Positions 20,469 through 29,968 are shown, numbered from the stretch's first letter. The stretch: 64,000 nucleotides of DNA from Shewanella atlantica (GCF_003966265.1 NZ_RXNV01000002.1:1-64000), one strand, 5' to 3'. Notes: generated by a model not told the origin, from the letters alone. Numbers and translations: made by a program.

Positions 20469-22370
20469 CTAAAGGCTTGCTGGGAAGCTCATTTTGAATT
20501 GTGCGCCGGTTTGGCTGTCGATGCACTGAATATCCCCATTGAGTTTTTGAGTGACTAAGTTATAGCAGATATGCATACCAAGTCCGCTGCCGCCGCCACT
20601 TCGGTTGGTGGTAAAAAATGGGTCAAATACCTTCTCCTGTTCCTCCTTTTTGATCCCTTTGCCATTATCTGAATAATCGATGTTGAGTATCTCCTTTTCC
20701 TGCATAACCTTAATGCGGATCTTTCCGTTTTCTCGGTCGCCAAATCCATGAATGACAGAGTTGATAATCAGGTTGGTAAAAATTTGCGCCAATGCACCAG
20801 GTTCTCCTGTAAAAGTGAGCGACTCATCACACTCAATCTCAACCAGGTGATGCTTTTGCTTTAGTTTATGATGCAGGTTCTGGCAGATCTCCGTCAGGTA
20901 CTCGTGAAAATTTATGGTGCGTGTCTCCTCGTGACTTTGATCTACAGATACTTGCTTAAAGCTCTGTATCAGGCTGCTGGCCCGTGCCAGGTTTCTGCTG
21001 ATTAAGTCTCCTCCCAGCTGAATATCGCTTAGCATGTTTTCCAAATCCTCTTCAGAAACATTGCCTTGGTCATATTGCTGCTTGAAATGAGTAACGACTT
21101 CGTTGAGGTGACTGGAGGAGGTGATGCACACCCCTATCGGTGTATTAATCTCGTGGGCAATACCTGCAACCAGCCCACCGAGTGCTGCCATTTTTTCTGA
21201 TTTAACGAGTTGATTTTGTGTACTCACTAACCTGGTATTCGTCTCCTCTAATAGGTTATTTTTTTCGGATAGCTGTAGGTTTATGCGCTTTTTTATCACG
21301 AAGCCTCTATAGATTAATACCAGTGAAATAATGACCGACAACATCAGGGCTATCGAGACATATAATGCGGTCATCTGTGTCTTAATTCGGCTGTTCTGCT
21401 TCTCTAGGGTATCGGTTTTTTGCTTGAGGGAGAGAGCGTGCTCCTCTATGTTTTTCCGGGATTCAGACAGTTGTGACTGCTGTTCAAGCAATAGTTGTTT
21501 GTTACGGTCGATCTGCGTCGATAGACGGGTTATTTCAACCGACTTACCTGCTAAGTCGGCCTGTTTTTCGCTAAGCATCCTATTGTTATTGTTTAACCTT
21601 TCTTTACTCTTCGATAAATTTGATTTGAGTAACTCAAAGTCAGTTTCTAACTGTTTGTTAGCCCTGAGTTGTTGTTGAATATGCGATTCCTGCTGGGCGA
21701 TTAACTGCTTTTGATTTAATTGCTGTTTGGAGAGAGTGTCTAGTTTTTGTTGTTTTTCGATGACGTATGCTTCTAACTCACTGAGTCGTTTACGGTTACT
21801 CTCCTGGCTGGCTTCCATCTCCTTGACCATTGAGGCTATTTCTATTTCTGTTCCACCTAGGATGACAATATCTTTGGATGCTGTCAGCTGGTGGTAAATC
21901 AGGTTATAGCGGTTAATTTCAAACCCTATAGTCTTACCTTTATTGATGAAGTTAATGCCGAGTAGTTGTTTCTCTATTGCGTTATCGGCGATAACAAGCA
22001 CCGGTCTGCTCTTGATAAATGAGTTGATCACACTTAATTGAGGTTCAAATTTTTTAGTGACCAGAACGATATCAATATTGCTTAAGTTATTGATGTTTCT
22101 TGTCGGTATCACTTCGATAGATAGGCTGCGAATAGACTGTTTCTCAAGTGTTTTAAGTACGTTTAGCAACACCTTGTCGTCACCGTAGTAAGCGAGCTTT
22201 AGGGATTGTTTATCTCCTTCATTTGGCCATCTTATATACTTTATGAAATTATAGATGTAAGCAGTTTTGATCTGCTGTGGAGAGAGCTCAGCCGAATGGC
22301 CCGGCTGAGGAGCGATAAACAAAAGTGTCAGGCTTATAAGGGCGATATATACATATTTTGAATCTGGCAT
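20469..22370 (-). CDS. YfiR-domain histidine kinase
   Basis: 633 residues. The signal peptide is followed by a periplasmic YfiR/DUF4154 domain (about 28-175; LSPQQIKTAYIYNFIKYIRWP). A long coiled coil follows (about 180-330; many KQQ/LEEK heptads), then one membrane segment (about 338-358). The cytoplasmic kinase core has the H-box Gly-Ile-Ala-His-Glu with His about 406, N-box FTNLIINSVIHG, G1 DNGKGIKKE and G2 SGLGMHICYNL. No receiver domain and no adjacent response regulator. In Pseudomonas YfiR is a separate periplasmic repressor of a diguanylate cyclase; here the domain is fused to a kinase, so it probably senses an envelope signal. Convergent with the TonB receptor, only 41 bases between stops. 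Confidence 0.9.
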   Translation of the reverse strand: MPDSKYVYIALISLTLLFIAPQPGHSAELSPQQIKTAYIYNFIKYIRWPNEGDKQSLKLAYYGDDKVLLNVLKTLEKQSIRSLSIEVIPTRNINNLSNIDIVLVTKKFEPQLSVINSFIKSRPVLVIADNAIEKQLLGINFINKGKTIGFEINRYNLIYHQLTASKDIVILGGTEIEIASMVKEMEASQESNRKRLSELEAYVIEKQQKLDTLSKQQLNQKQLIAQQESHIQQQLRANKQLETDFELLKSNLSKSKERLNNNNRMLSEKQADLAGKSVEITRLSTQIDRNKQLLLEQQSQLSESRKNIEEHALSLKQKTDTLEKQNSRIKTQMTALYVSIALMLSVIISLVLIYRGFVIKKRINLQLSEKNNLLEETNTRLVSTQNQLVKSEKMAALGGLVAGIAHEINTPIGVCITSSSHLNEVVTHFKQQYDQGNVSEEDLENMLSDIQLGGDLISRNLARASSLIQSFKQVSVDQSHEETRTINFHEYLTEICQNLHHKLKQKHHLVEIECDESLTFTGEPGALAQIFTNLIINSVIHGFGDRENGKIRIKVMQEKEILNIDYSDNGKGIKKEEQEKVFDPFFTTNRSGGGSGLGMHICYNLVTQKLNGDIQCIDSQTGAQFKMSFPASL

Positions 22371-23302
22371 GATATGAGTCGATGCTGTGCATTCCCGTTT
22401 GAGCTATCTATGACTGGGTACCTATCTATTAGGAGTAGCTATCTATGATCTGGTACATAGTTTGTTATAAATGGTTTCGTATCATTCTTTTCTTATAAAT
22501 AGTTTGTCTCAATGGCTTGTATGAATGTTTTTGGTAAACAAGCTGTCTAAAAGCCGAAGCACAATAAAGTCTATTAGATAAAGAATAGGAGATATCACAC
22601 TGATTTCCACCCATTCAGCAGGTGGCTGAACTACTGTGTCAAATTAGATGAGTCATCTGCTTCTTTGCCCATGAAAGTTTGCCCATGGGTGTTTGTCGAT
22701 GAAAGTTTGCTGTCACCCACCTCTACAGTTCTGTGGCTAAGGCTTTGGTTCGATGACGCCTTCGAGCTGACTAAAGTGTTTCCACAGGTAAGAACTGATA
22801 TCTATAAAGCCTTTCTATTACCAATCGGTATAACTATAAGTGCTATAGGATAGAAAGGCGGTACTTGTGTGAATAACAAATTAGCTCAACATGTGCTGGA
22901 AAAGGATCAGGGAGGCAATGCCACTTAACACAACCCAGATTAGGTTAAAGCGCAGACTAACTAAAGTACAGACTATGGCTGCACCTATGGTGGTCGCATA
23001 AACCTCATCGGTTAGACCTTAGATAATTAGGTTGCTATGATTCAAATCTATTTGAGCGAAATCGATTCGCAAGTAAATTTGCAAGTAAGGTTGGCTTGGA
23101 ACAGGTTATGAATCATTAAGTCTTCAGTGGTGGCTAGTGAATGAGGCGCTCTATGTGGCGTGAGTGTTCCGTACTTTTACTTGTGTGGGAATGATTGTTT
23201 AGATGTGTACCATTTTGAGGTTGAATCTCTTCTTGCAAAAATTCTTGCGCAATTATTTTTGAGTGGTTAAGCTTGTCTCAAGTTAAATAATCAGGAGTAA
23301 TC
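22371..23302. other. Long gene-poor region
   Basis: About 930 bases upstream of ridA. It carries a degenerate direct repeat near 22401-22460 (GCTATCTATGA...TGGTAC twice), an AzlD-like gene remnant at 22881-23019, and no intact gene. A 62-codon frame at 22665 has no ribosome site or recognisable content. The last ~100 bases must hold the promoter of the ridA operon. Confidence 0.5.
22881..23019 (-). pseudogene. C-terminal remnant of an AzlD-like membrane protein
   Basis: The minus strand reads ...GLTDEVYATTIGAAIVCTLV... followed by hydrophobic sequence to LILFQHMLS and a stop. This resembles the C-terminal end of AzlD/YgaH-type branched-chain amino-acid transport partners. There is an upstream in-frame stop and no start, so only about 45 codons survive. 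No AzlC partner is recognisable. Family assignment is from general resemblance. Confidence 0.45.
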
Positions 23303-23683
23303 ATGAAAAAAATCATTACATCAGACAAAGCCCCCGAAGCCATTGGTCCTTATTCACATGGTAATGCCTACGGAAACCTCATTTTCACTTCTGGCCAGTT
23401 ACCTATATGTAAGAAAGAAGGTGGTGTTGTCGAAGGGGGAATTTCGGCGCAATCTCGTCAATCTCTGGAAAACCTGAAATCTGTTCTTGAGGCCGGAGGA
23501 GGGGATATGGAAACGGTACTGAAGACCACATGTTATCTTTCGGATATTCAAGATTTCGCCGCATTCAATCAGGTGTATCAGGAGTTTTTCGAACATGACT
23601 GCCCGGCACGCAGCTGTTTTGCGGTGAAAGACTTGCCTCTTGGTGTCAAAGTTGAAATTGAAGCTATCGCATTTGCTAGATAA
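23303..23683 (+). CDS. ridA: RidA-family enamine/imine deaminase
   Basis: 126 residues, full length for the Rid/YjgF/UK114 family. Key features: GPYSHGNAYGNLIFTSGQLP at the N-terminus, the catalytic Arg in CPARSCFAV (about residue 104), and the C-terminal KVEIEAIAFAR signature. RidA hydrolyses reactive 2-aminoacrylate and related imines released by PLP and Fe-S lyases. The ATG has AGGAG upstream. The next gene encodes a cysteine desulfidase-type lyase that makes 2-aminoacrylate, so the pairing is chemically sensible. Confidence 0.93.
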   Translation: MKKIITSDKAPEAIGPYSHGNAYGNLIFTSGQLPICKKEGGVVEGGISAQSRQSLENLKSVLEAGGGDMETVLKTTCYLSDIQDFAAFNQVYQEFFEHDCPARSCFAVKDLPLGVKVEIEAIAFAR

Positions 23684-23731
23684 TGTTCTACATATCAGAT
23701 AGTTAAAGTAATCTAACAGTGAGGGAGTCCT

Positions 23732-25006
23732 TTGAAACATCAATGGCAGCAATACCAAGCAATTCTTAATGCCGTCGTTAAGCCCGCATTAGGCTGTACC
23801 GAGCCAATTTGTGCGGCCTACGCCTCAGCGGTTGCGGCAGCAATGCTGGCGTCAAAGCCGGAGAGTATCTCTGTTCATGTTTCCGATAATCTGTACAAAA
23901 ATTCCATGGGCGTTTTTGTTCCGGGCACAGGGAAAATAGGACTCGCTATCGCTGCTGCTGTCGGTGCAATCGGCGGTGACTCTGATGCAGGCCTTGAAGT
24001 GCTGGCATCAATTACACCTGACCAGGTGGAGCGGGCGCAATTGATGATAGACGATGGTCACGTTTCGGTGAACAGAACTCAAACAGATGAATTTATTTAC
24101 TGTTATGTTAAGGCACGCTGTGGTGACGATGTTGTGACAGTCAAGATCTCTGGTGGTCATACGCAAGTGATCGAAAAAACGTTAAATGGTGAGCTTGTGT
24201 TTACCAAAGAGGTTAGTGCTTCTGCATCGACGGCGGGGGTTTGCGATGGTGTCGAAATCAGCATTGCCGGAATTTATGATTACGCCACTCAGGTTAACTT
24301 TGAAGATATCAAATTTATCCTGGATGCGTCAGAACTTAATACTAAGTTATCTGCCGAAGGACTGGCCAATGAGTATGGTTTACAAGTTGGCAGAACCATA
24401 GATAAAAGTATTCAGGATGGCTTTATGTCTTCGGATTTTGCCAATAATATCCTTATGCATACTGCGGCAGCATCTGATGCAAGAATGGGAGGAGCAAGCC
24501 TTCCGGCTATGAGTAATTACGGTAGTGGCAATCAAGGGATAGCGGCAACATTACCCGTAGTTATGACGGCAAAACACTATCAAGCCAGTGATGAGTTGCT
24601 CGCAAGGGCATTGATCATGAGCCATCTTGGGGCTATCTATATTAAGTCTCATTATCCACCCTTGTCGGCATTTTGTGGTAACACAGTGACAAGTGCTGCG
24701 GCGGCAATGGCTATGGTATACCTTGCCGGTGGCAGTTATCAGCAATCATGCTTCGCGATTCAAAATGTCATGAGTGATTGCTCTGGCATGGTGTGTGATG
24801 GGGCTAAGTCAACTTGTGCAATGAAGGTCAAGACCTCAACTGGAAGCGCGGTTAATGCATTTATGTTGGCGATTCAAAGTACTGCAGCTCAAGATCAGGG
24901 GATCGTCGCTGAAGATGTTGAGCACACAATCCGCAATATTGGTCAGTTGGTTACCTTAGGTATGAGTAACACAGACACCACAATCATTGATATAATGTCA
25001 GCTTGA
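23732..25006 (+). CDS. cyuA: CyuA/YhaM-type L-cysteine desulfidase (UPF0597 family)
   Basis: 424 residues from a TTG start with GGGAG four bases upstream. Family signatures: [16 protein letters not shown] at the N-terminus and the Cys-containing [16 protein letters not shown] near the C-terminus, together supplying ligands for a Fe-S cluster. [15 protein letters not shown] helix follows the conserved order of L-serine dehydratase alpha-like proteins. Known relatives convert L-cysteine to pyruvate, ammonia and sulfide via 2-aminoacrylate. Lies 48 bases after ridA and is followed by a terminator-like hairpin before the regulator. Serine or another beta-substituted amino acid is an alternative substrate. 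Confidence 0.85.
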   Translation: MKHQWQQYQAILNAVVKPALGCTEPICAAYASAVAAAMLASKPESISVHVSDNLYKNSMGVFVPGTGKIGLAIAAAVGAIGGDSDAGLEVLASITPDQVERAQLMIDDGHVSVNRTQTDEFIYCYVKARCGDDVVTVKISGGHTQVIEKTLNGELVFTKEVSASASTAGVCDGVEISIAGIYDYATQVNFEDIKFILDASELNTKLSAEGLANEYGLQVGRTIDKSIQDGFMSSDFANNILMHTAAASDARMGGASLPAMSNYGSGNQGIAATLPVVMTAKHYQASDELLARALIMSHLGAIYIKSHYPPLSAFCGNTVTSAAAAMAMVYLAGGSYQQSCFAIQNVMSDCSGMVCDGAKSTCAMKVKTSTGSAVNAFMLAIQSTAAQDQGIVAEDVEHTIRNIGQLVTLGMSNTDTTIIDIMSA

Positions 25007-25016
25007 GTATCGATTG

Positions 25017-25046
25017 AAACGTCATATTACTGAGTGGCGTTTTTTT
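25017..25046 (+). terminator. Terminator after cyuA
   Basis: AAACGTCA-N10-TGGCGTTT with a U·G pair, then a run of seven T. It lies between cyuA and the regulator start at 25062, so the regulator is probably read only by partial read-through or from its own promoter. Confidence 0.7.
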
Positions 25047-25061
25047 GAAGGGAGATCGTGA

Positions 25062-25709
25062 GTGCGACAATTAACGATAGGCGATCATGCCATATTGAAA
25101 GCTTGTGAAAACATTATCGATGGCATCGCCGCCATGTATGGTGAGCATACCGAGGTATTGTTACATAGTCTGGATGCAAACAATCCATCTATCACTAAGA
25201 TTGCCAATGGTCATATCACGGGTCGAACTGTAGGAGCACCTATCACTAACCTTGCGTTGATGAAGCTAAATGAAGGGCAAGATGTTTCTGACTCATATAT
25301 GACCCGGAGTCCGGATGGTAAAACATTAAGGTCCATCACCATAGTGATCCGTAATGAAGAGCAAGATGCTATCGGTTTACTCTGTATCAACTCAGATCTC
25401 GACGCGCCGTTTCAGTCTGTTATGCGAACCTTGTTACCGGGTCTTGCCCCCAAAGTCGATTCAGGCTTTACACCGGAAACCTTCGCCAGAAGCAATGATG
25501 AGATGATGCTGAGTTCAATCGAGAGCGTGCGAACTCAGGTGATGGCTGATGATACCCTCTCGCCGTCGAAGAAAAATCGAGAGATAGTTATCCGGCTCAA
25601 TGATCTGGGCATCTTCGATCTTAAAGACAGTGCTCAGATCGCTGCCAAGGGCTTAGATATCTCTATACACACTATCTATCGCTATCTACGAGAGTTGAAG
25701 ACCGCATAA
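25062..25709 (+). CDS. YheO/DauR-type PAS-HTH transcriptional regulator
   Basis: 215 residues from a GTG start with GGGAG upstream. Residues about 10-120 are a YheO-type PAS domain (ENIIDGIAAMYGEHTEVLLHSLD, then GLLCINSDLD). The C-terminal ~60 residues are the DauR-like helix-turn-helix (SPSKKNREIVIRLNDLGIF, AAKGLDISIHTIYRYLREL). DauR of Pseudomonas controls D-amino-acid catabolism. Here the neighbours suggest control of the ridA-cyuA pair in response to an amino acid; the ligand is unknown. Confidence 0.85.
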   Translation: MRQLTIGDHAILKACENIIDGIAAMYGEHTEVLLHSLDANNPSITKIANGHITGRTVGAPITNLALMKLNEGQDVSDSYMTRSPDGKTLRSITIVIRNEEQDAIGLLCINSDLDAPFQSVMRTLLPGLAPKVDSGFTPETFARSNDEMMLSSIESVRTQVMADDTLSPSKKNREIVIRLNDLGIFDLKDSAQIAAKGLDISIHTIYRYLRELKTA

Positions 25710-25927
25710 TTACGTTTTACTGATCCTACGAGTCTATGTTCTTATAGACTCATTGTTTCGATTTCAGTGCAGAAACCTCTCCTCTATGAGCTGGCATATC
25801 TATCGATACTAGCTCTGGTGTACCTTTGTTCTTGATAAATCTGATAACGAGACTTGAAGCACTATGATAATCAGGGATAATAGCCGGGCTATTATTTTTT
25901 GACTTACCCGCCTGAGAAAACGACGCC

Positions 25928-27865
25928 TTGACTAACACAACGACAAGCAGATTAACAAAAGAGATCGCACTGGCGTTCGGAAGCGATGGCATGCTTGCCC
26001 GCCACATTCAAGGCTATAGCGCACGTGATGTGCAGATTCAGATGGCCGAAGCCGTTTGTGATGCCATCGTTAACAAGAGCGACCTGGTGGTTGAAGCGGG
26101 CACGGGGGTAGGTAAAACATTTGCCTATCTTATTCCAGCATTGCTCAGTGGCAAGCAGGTGATTATCAGCACCGGCAGTAAAAACCTCCAGGAACAGCTG
26201 TTTTATAAAGATTTGCCCAGTTTACTCTCCATGTTGGAGATATCCCCTAAGGTCGCATTATTGAAAGGACGCAATAACTACTTGTGTCAGGATTTGATGG
26301 AGAAGCAGCTTAATGGTTGTGATTCATTAGATCCCAAAGTGTTAGATGACCTGTTACGCATCAATCAATGGGCGGGGCAGACCAGTGACGGCGATCTTGG
26401 CGGCTTAACCTCGATTTCTGAAAATGCCGATGTGTTGCCGCTTATTGCCAGCAGTCGAGAAAAGTGTACCGGCAAACGATGCGACCACTACGAGGCGTGC
26501 TTCACCCGTAAGGCAAGAAGTCGAGCTATGGATGCCAAGGTTATCGTGGTCAACCATCATCTGTTTTTTGCCGACAGGGTGTTGAAAGAGACGGGGTTTG
26601 CCGAGCTGCTACCCGACTCCGATGTGGTGGTATTCGATGAGGCACACTTGCTCAGTGATATTGCAGTGACCTATTTCGGTCAACAAACCTCCACACGAAG
26701 TCTGACCGACCTGCTTAATCATATTATTGAGGTATACCGCGGAGAGTTGAGAGACTCGCCGCAGATAGAAGCCCTAACGTCACGCTGCATTACTCAGTTA
26801 AACGATTGGCATCAACAGATGTTTGATCGCTATGATTCTGATTGGCGTCACTTGATGGGGGACAGGGAACTGGCTGCCAGTTCATGGGGGCTATTGAAAG
26901 AACTTCAGTTGCTCGAGACCCTGTTACAATCGCATGTGGGACGGAGTGAAGAGCTGGATGATGGCCTTGAAAAACTTAACGGGTTCATCAGTAAGTTAAC
27001 CGTATTTTTTCAATGTGAAAATAATCAGGCCGCATACAGTGTCGAGTACGGCCACAGATATCTGACTTTGCGTATTGCCCCGATCAATGTCGCTCGTGAG
27101 TGTGAGAAGCTATTCGATGCCCAGACCAGCTGGGTGTTTACCTCTGCAACCCTGCAGATAAACAGAGATCTGACTCTGTTTACCAAGGGGCTCGGGATCA
27201 CAAAAGCCAGGCAGCTGATCTTAGAGAGTCCCTTCGATTACCCAAATAATGCGCTTCTGTGTGTGCCAAGGCATCTTTCTAAGGTGAGCAATCAAGGCGC
27301 AGCGGTCAAAGAGTTAGTCGATATCGCATCTCAGGCTATCAATGCTGCGCAGGGACGTACCTTCATCCTGTTTACCAGTCATCGTATGATGAATGCCTGT
27401 GCGAGCGTACTGCAAAGCCGGGTTGCCTATCCCCTGTTAGTACAGGGGCAGGGGAGCAAACAGAGTCTGCTCAAAAAATTTCGTCAACTCGGTAATGGCG
27501 TGCTACTCGGAACCGGCGCTTTCTGGGAGGGGGTCGATGTGCGGGGCAAACTCCTGAGCTGTGTGATCATAGATAAACTGCCCTTTGTATCGCCTGATGA
27601 CACGCTTTATCAGGCCAGAGCCGATAGTATCTCCCGTGAGGGGAAAGATCCCTTCTCGACTATCTCATTGCCCCAGGCGGTGATATCACTCAATCAGGGA
27701 ATGGGTCGATTGATACGTGACGAGAAAGACAAAGGGGTATTGATCCTCTGTGATAACCGTATCGTTAACCGTGCATACGGTCAGGCCTTCCTGAACTCGC
27801 TGCCGCCCATGGCAAGAACCCGGGATATGGGCAGGGTGGTGAATTTCTTGAAACAGATAAAATAG
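25928..27865 (+). CDS. yoaA: DinG-like iron-sulfur DNA helicase YoaA
   Basis: 645 residues, close to E. coli YoaA. XPD-like superfamily 2: Walker A AGTGVGKTFAY, four-cysteine Fe-S domain (Cys in DLMEKQ region NNYLCQD, then EKCTGKRCDHYEAC), DEAH box VVFDEAHLL, and C-terminal motifs TSATLQI, GTGAFWEGVDV, QGMGRLIRDE. YoaA acts with the HolC subunit of DNA polymerase III in replication-fork repair. The start is a TTG with a poor ribosome site. The upstream 218-base gap shows no gene I can defend. Confidence 0.92.
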   Translation: MTNTTTSRLTKEIALAFGSDGMLARHIQGYSARDVQIQMAEAVCDAIVNKSDLVVEAGTGVGKTFAYLIPALLSGKQVIISTGSKNLQEQLFYKDLPSLLSMLEISPKVALLKGRNNYLCQDLMEKQLNGCDSLDPKVLDDLLRINQWAGQTSDGDLGGLTSISENADVLPLIASSREKCTGKRCDHYEACFTRKARSRAMDAKVIVVNHHLFFADRVLKETGFAELLPDSDVVVFDEAHLLSDIAVTYFGQQTSTRSLTDLLNHIIEVYRGELRDSPQIEALTSRCITQLNDWHQQMFDRYDSDWRHLMGDRELAASSWGLLKELQLLETLLQSHVGRSEELDDGLEKLNGFISKLTVFFQCENNQAAYSVEYGHRYLTLRIAPINVARECEKLFDAQTSWVFTSATLQINRDLTLFTKGLGITKARQLILESPFDYPNNALLCVPRHLSKVSNQGAAVKELVDIASQAINAAQGRTFILFTSHRMMNACASVLQSRVAYPLLVQGQGSKQSLLKKFRQLGNGVLLGTGAFWEGVDVRGKLLSCVIIDKLPFVSPDDTLYQARADSISREGKDPFSTISLPQAVISLNQGMGRLIRDEKDKGVLILCDNRIVNRAYGQAFLNSLPPMARTRDMGRVVNFLKQIK

Positions 27866-27884
27866 ACACATAAGGAAATAGACC

Positions 27885-28769
27885 TTGAAGGTTTTAGTGA
27901 CAGGCAGTGCCGGCAGAGTCGGGCGCGCCATCTATATCCAGTTGATGCAGCAGCATCATGTGGTCGGTATCGATACAACGCCGTGTTCAACGGCCGATTT
28001 TGTTGGCGATATCCGTGATGTTGACCTACTCAACAAGGCGTTAGATGGCGTCGATGTTATTGTGCACTGCGCGGCGCTACATGCCCCTCATGTGGGATTA
28101 CTGACGGATAGCGAATTTGAAGATATCAATGTGAAAGCGACTGAGTTGCTGGCGTTAGAGGGGCTGAAACACGGAATTAAGCAGTTCATCTTTACCAGCA
28201 CCACGGCCCTCTATGGACACGCCTCAACGCCAACCGGCACTGCCGGGTGGGTTAATGAACAAGTAAAGCCACAGCCTAAAACGGTTTATCACAGATCTAA
28301 GATAGAAGCGGAGCTGTTACTGGAGAAGATCTCTCATCTGTTTAACCTACCGCTGACGGTACTGCAGATGTCCCGTTGCTTTCCCGAGAGAGCCGATCTG
28401 ATGGCCGTTTACCGGTTAAGTCGTGGCATAGACTTTCGTGATGTCGCCAGTGCTCATGCTTGCGCGATAGACAAGCGTCTGCCCGGTTTCAGACGTTATA
28501 TCATCTCCGGCCGGACGCCATTCGATCCATCCATGTGTGAACGTCTCTATCTCGATGCCGGGACAGTGATAAGAGAGACTGTGCCCACTCTTGCTCAGGA
28601 GTTTATGCAACGTGGGTGGCGCTTACCTGATTCTCTCGACAGGGTGTATGATTCGACACTTGCGCAAAAAGAGCTGGATTGGCAGCCCAAATATGGCTTC
28701 GAGGCAGTGCTCAATATGCTCGATAGTGAACTGCCTGAGGTGCTGCCTGTACCAGGTGTTCGTTACTAG
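27885..28769 (+). CDS. NAD-dependent epimerase/dehydratase (extended SDR)
   Basis: 294 residues from a TTG start with AAGGAAA upstream. Rossmann motif VTGSAGRVG at the N-terminus, DVIVHCAALHAP after beta 4, FTSTTALYG, and the catalytic Tyr/Lys in TVYHRSK. These mark an extended short-chain dehydrogenase. The specificity (sugar-nucleotide, ketone or other) cannot be told. Only 19 bases after yoaA, so probably co-transcribed. Confidence 0.85.
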   Translation: MKVLVTGSAGRVGRAIYIQLMQQHHVVGIDTTPCSTADFVGDIRDVDLLNKALDGVDVIVHCAALHAPHVGLLTDSEFEDINVKATELLALEGLKHGIKQFIFTSTTALYGHASTPTGTAGWVNEQVKPQPKTVYHRSKIEAELLLEKISHLFNLPLTVLQMSRCFPERADLMAVYRLSRGIDFRDVASAHACAIDKRLPGFRRYIISGRTPFDPSMCERLYLDAGTVIRETVPTLAQEFMQRGWRLPDSLDRVYDSTLAQKELDWQPKYGFEAVLNMLDSELPEVLPVPGVRY

Positions 28770-28812
28770 CAGCAGTGCAATTTATTATTCTGCGGTGTTA
28801 AGGCAATCACAG

Positions 28813-28846
28813 TGATTTAATAGTAATCGTTATTATCATGGTATTG
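28813..28846. repeat. Dispersed repeat, copy 1
   Basis: Contains the 15-mer ATTATCATGGTATTG preceded by a TTAATAGTAAT segment, shared with the copies at 29936 and 41497 and a diverged copy at 42465. Located about 75 bases before the DUF1643 gene. Confidence 0.7.
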
Positions 28847-28921
28847 AGCAAGGCCAATCATAGAAATGCTTGGTAGCATCATTAATCTAGTTCAAATTGA
28901 GATCATTGGAGGAAGAACATT

Positions 28922-29392
28922 TTGATTAAAAGTGCTGTATTGTCTGACTGTCGAGATTATAGGTACTCTCTATGGAGAACCTGGGACGAAGATAAGCCAT
29001 ATGCTTTATTCATTGGCCTTAACCCTTCTACTGCTGATGAAGTTGAGGATGACCCAACTATTAGAAGGTGTGTCAATTTTGCTCGTGATTGGGGCTATGG
29101 TGGGTTATGTATGGCTAATCTATTTGCCTTTAGAGCAACTGAGCCCAATGTAATGAAATCTGCTCCAGATCCTATTGGTGAAGCTAATGACACATGGCTT
29201 GTACAATTAGCTGATGGTGCAGGTGTTGTGATTGCTGCTTGGGGAAATGATGGTACTTTTTTAGGGCGGTCTAGAACAGTACTTGAATTAATCGATGGTG
29301 TTAAGTGTTTAAAATTGAACAAGTCTGGTGAACCTGCACACCCACTGTATCAGCCAAAAAACTCAAAGCCGATTGAACTCGTGAGATCATAA
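28922..29392 (+). CDS. DUF1643 protein
   Basis: 156 residues from a TTG start with GGAGG nine bases upstream. Strong family match: YALFIGLNPSTADEVEDDPT, RRCVNFARDWGYGG, ANLFAFRAT and VIAAWGNDGTF. DUF1643 proteins are widespread small enzymes/binding proteins of unknown function, often in phage or accessory regions. The base composition is more AT-rich than that of yoaA upstream, and it is framed by dispersed repeats, which suggests acquisition. Confidence 0.88.
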   Translation: MIKSAVLSDCRDYRYSLWRTWDEDKPYALFIGLNPSTADEVEDDPTIRRCVNFARDWGYGGLCMANLFAFRATEPNVMKSAPDPIGEANDTWLVQLADGAGVVIAAWGNDGTFLGRSRTVLELIDGVKCLKLNKSGEPAHPLYQPKNSKPIELVRS

Positions 29393-29404
29393 GAGGGGGG
29401 GGGC

Positions 29405-29704
29405 ATGGATAACTTTAAATCGTCAGTGATGACGGGAGAGATAGCCTCAGCGATGAAGCTATGCTCATACGTGAAATGGTTTAAGGTCATACTGGCTGTA
29501 GTCGTTTCCATTGCGTATCTGGTAGGGAGTGCTTGGCTTGCGGAGATCCTGATAGTAGCGGTTGTTACCTCATTAATTTTACCACTAGGTTTCTTTGATG
29601 TTTTTATTCAAAAACTGCTGGAATACAACACGCAACTCCTTGAGGAGCGCATACATTTGAATACCAATGAGCCGAATGTTCACTTAAATAGCAAAATTCG
29701 CTGA
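29405..29704 (+). CDS. Small two-helix membrane protein
   Basis: 99 residues. Two hydrophobic segments (about 26-45 and 48-66) lie between charged ends; the C-terminal tail is rich in Asn/Glu. A G-rich stretch (AGAGGGGGGGGG) directly before the ATG serves as a ribosome site. It starts 12 bases after the DUF1643 stop. No family recognised. Confidence 0.5.
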   Translation: MDNFKSSVMTGEIASAMKLCSYVKWFKVILAVVVSIAYLVGSAWLAEILIVAVVTSLILPLGFFDVFIQKLLEYNTQLLEERIHLNTNEPNVHLNSKIR

Positions 29705-29787
29705 CAGAGGTTTTTGAACGCTCTCGATTTCGGCTGAAAGGTGAAGTCTGAGGAAGAGAGCGAAAACTTGACTGCTCTTGTTGTTGC

Positions 29788-29883
29788 TCAGTCGCCTGAT
29801 GATATGTAATACAGAATCGAACCCGCGATACATAATAATCCGATAATAATTGCCAAAATCAGGCCGAGATCTATGTGCTCCAT
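29788..29883 (-). CDS. 31-residue membrane peptide
   Basis: ATG at 29883, preceded on the minus strand by AAGGGA. It encodes MEHIDLGLILAIIIGLLC followed by a short Tyr/Ser tail ending SSGD. One hydrophobic helix fills residues about 6-27. Such single-helix small proteins commonly attach to larger membrane complexes; this one has no obvious partner nearby. Good ribosome site and clean helix argue that it is real. Confidence 0.5.
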   Translation of the reverse strand: MEHIDLGLILAIIIGLLCIAGSILYYISSGD

Positions 29884-29935
29884 GCTATCCCTTAACGATC
29901 CTTGTTAATGATGCGGAAAGTATAGCAGTGGCAGT

Positions 29936-29968
29936 AACTTAATGGTAACGACAATTATCATGGTATTG
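29936..29968. repeat. Dispersed repeat, copy 2
   Basis: ACTTAATGGTAACGAC followed by ATTATCATGGTATTG; shares the exact 15-mer with copies 1 and 3 and the preceding TTAAYGGTAAC with copy 3. Confidence 0.75.

Noticed and set aside
22665..22853. 62-codon plus-strand frame in the gap before ridA
   Set aside because: No ribosome site, no recognisable motif, odd composition; probably chance.
25750..26007. 85-codon minus-strand frame upstream of yoaA
   Set aside because: Its 5' part overlaps the yoaA coding region and no ribosome site or family is visible; a decayed gene end in 25750-25890 cannot be excluded.
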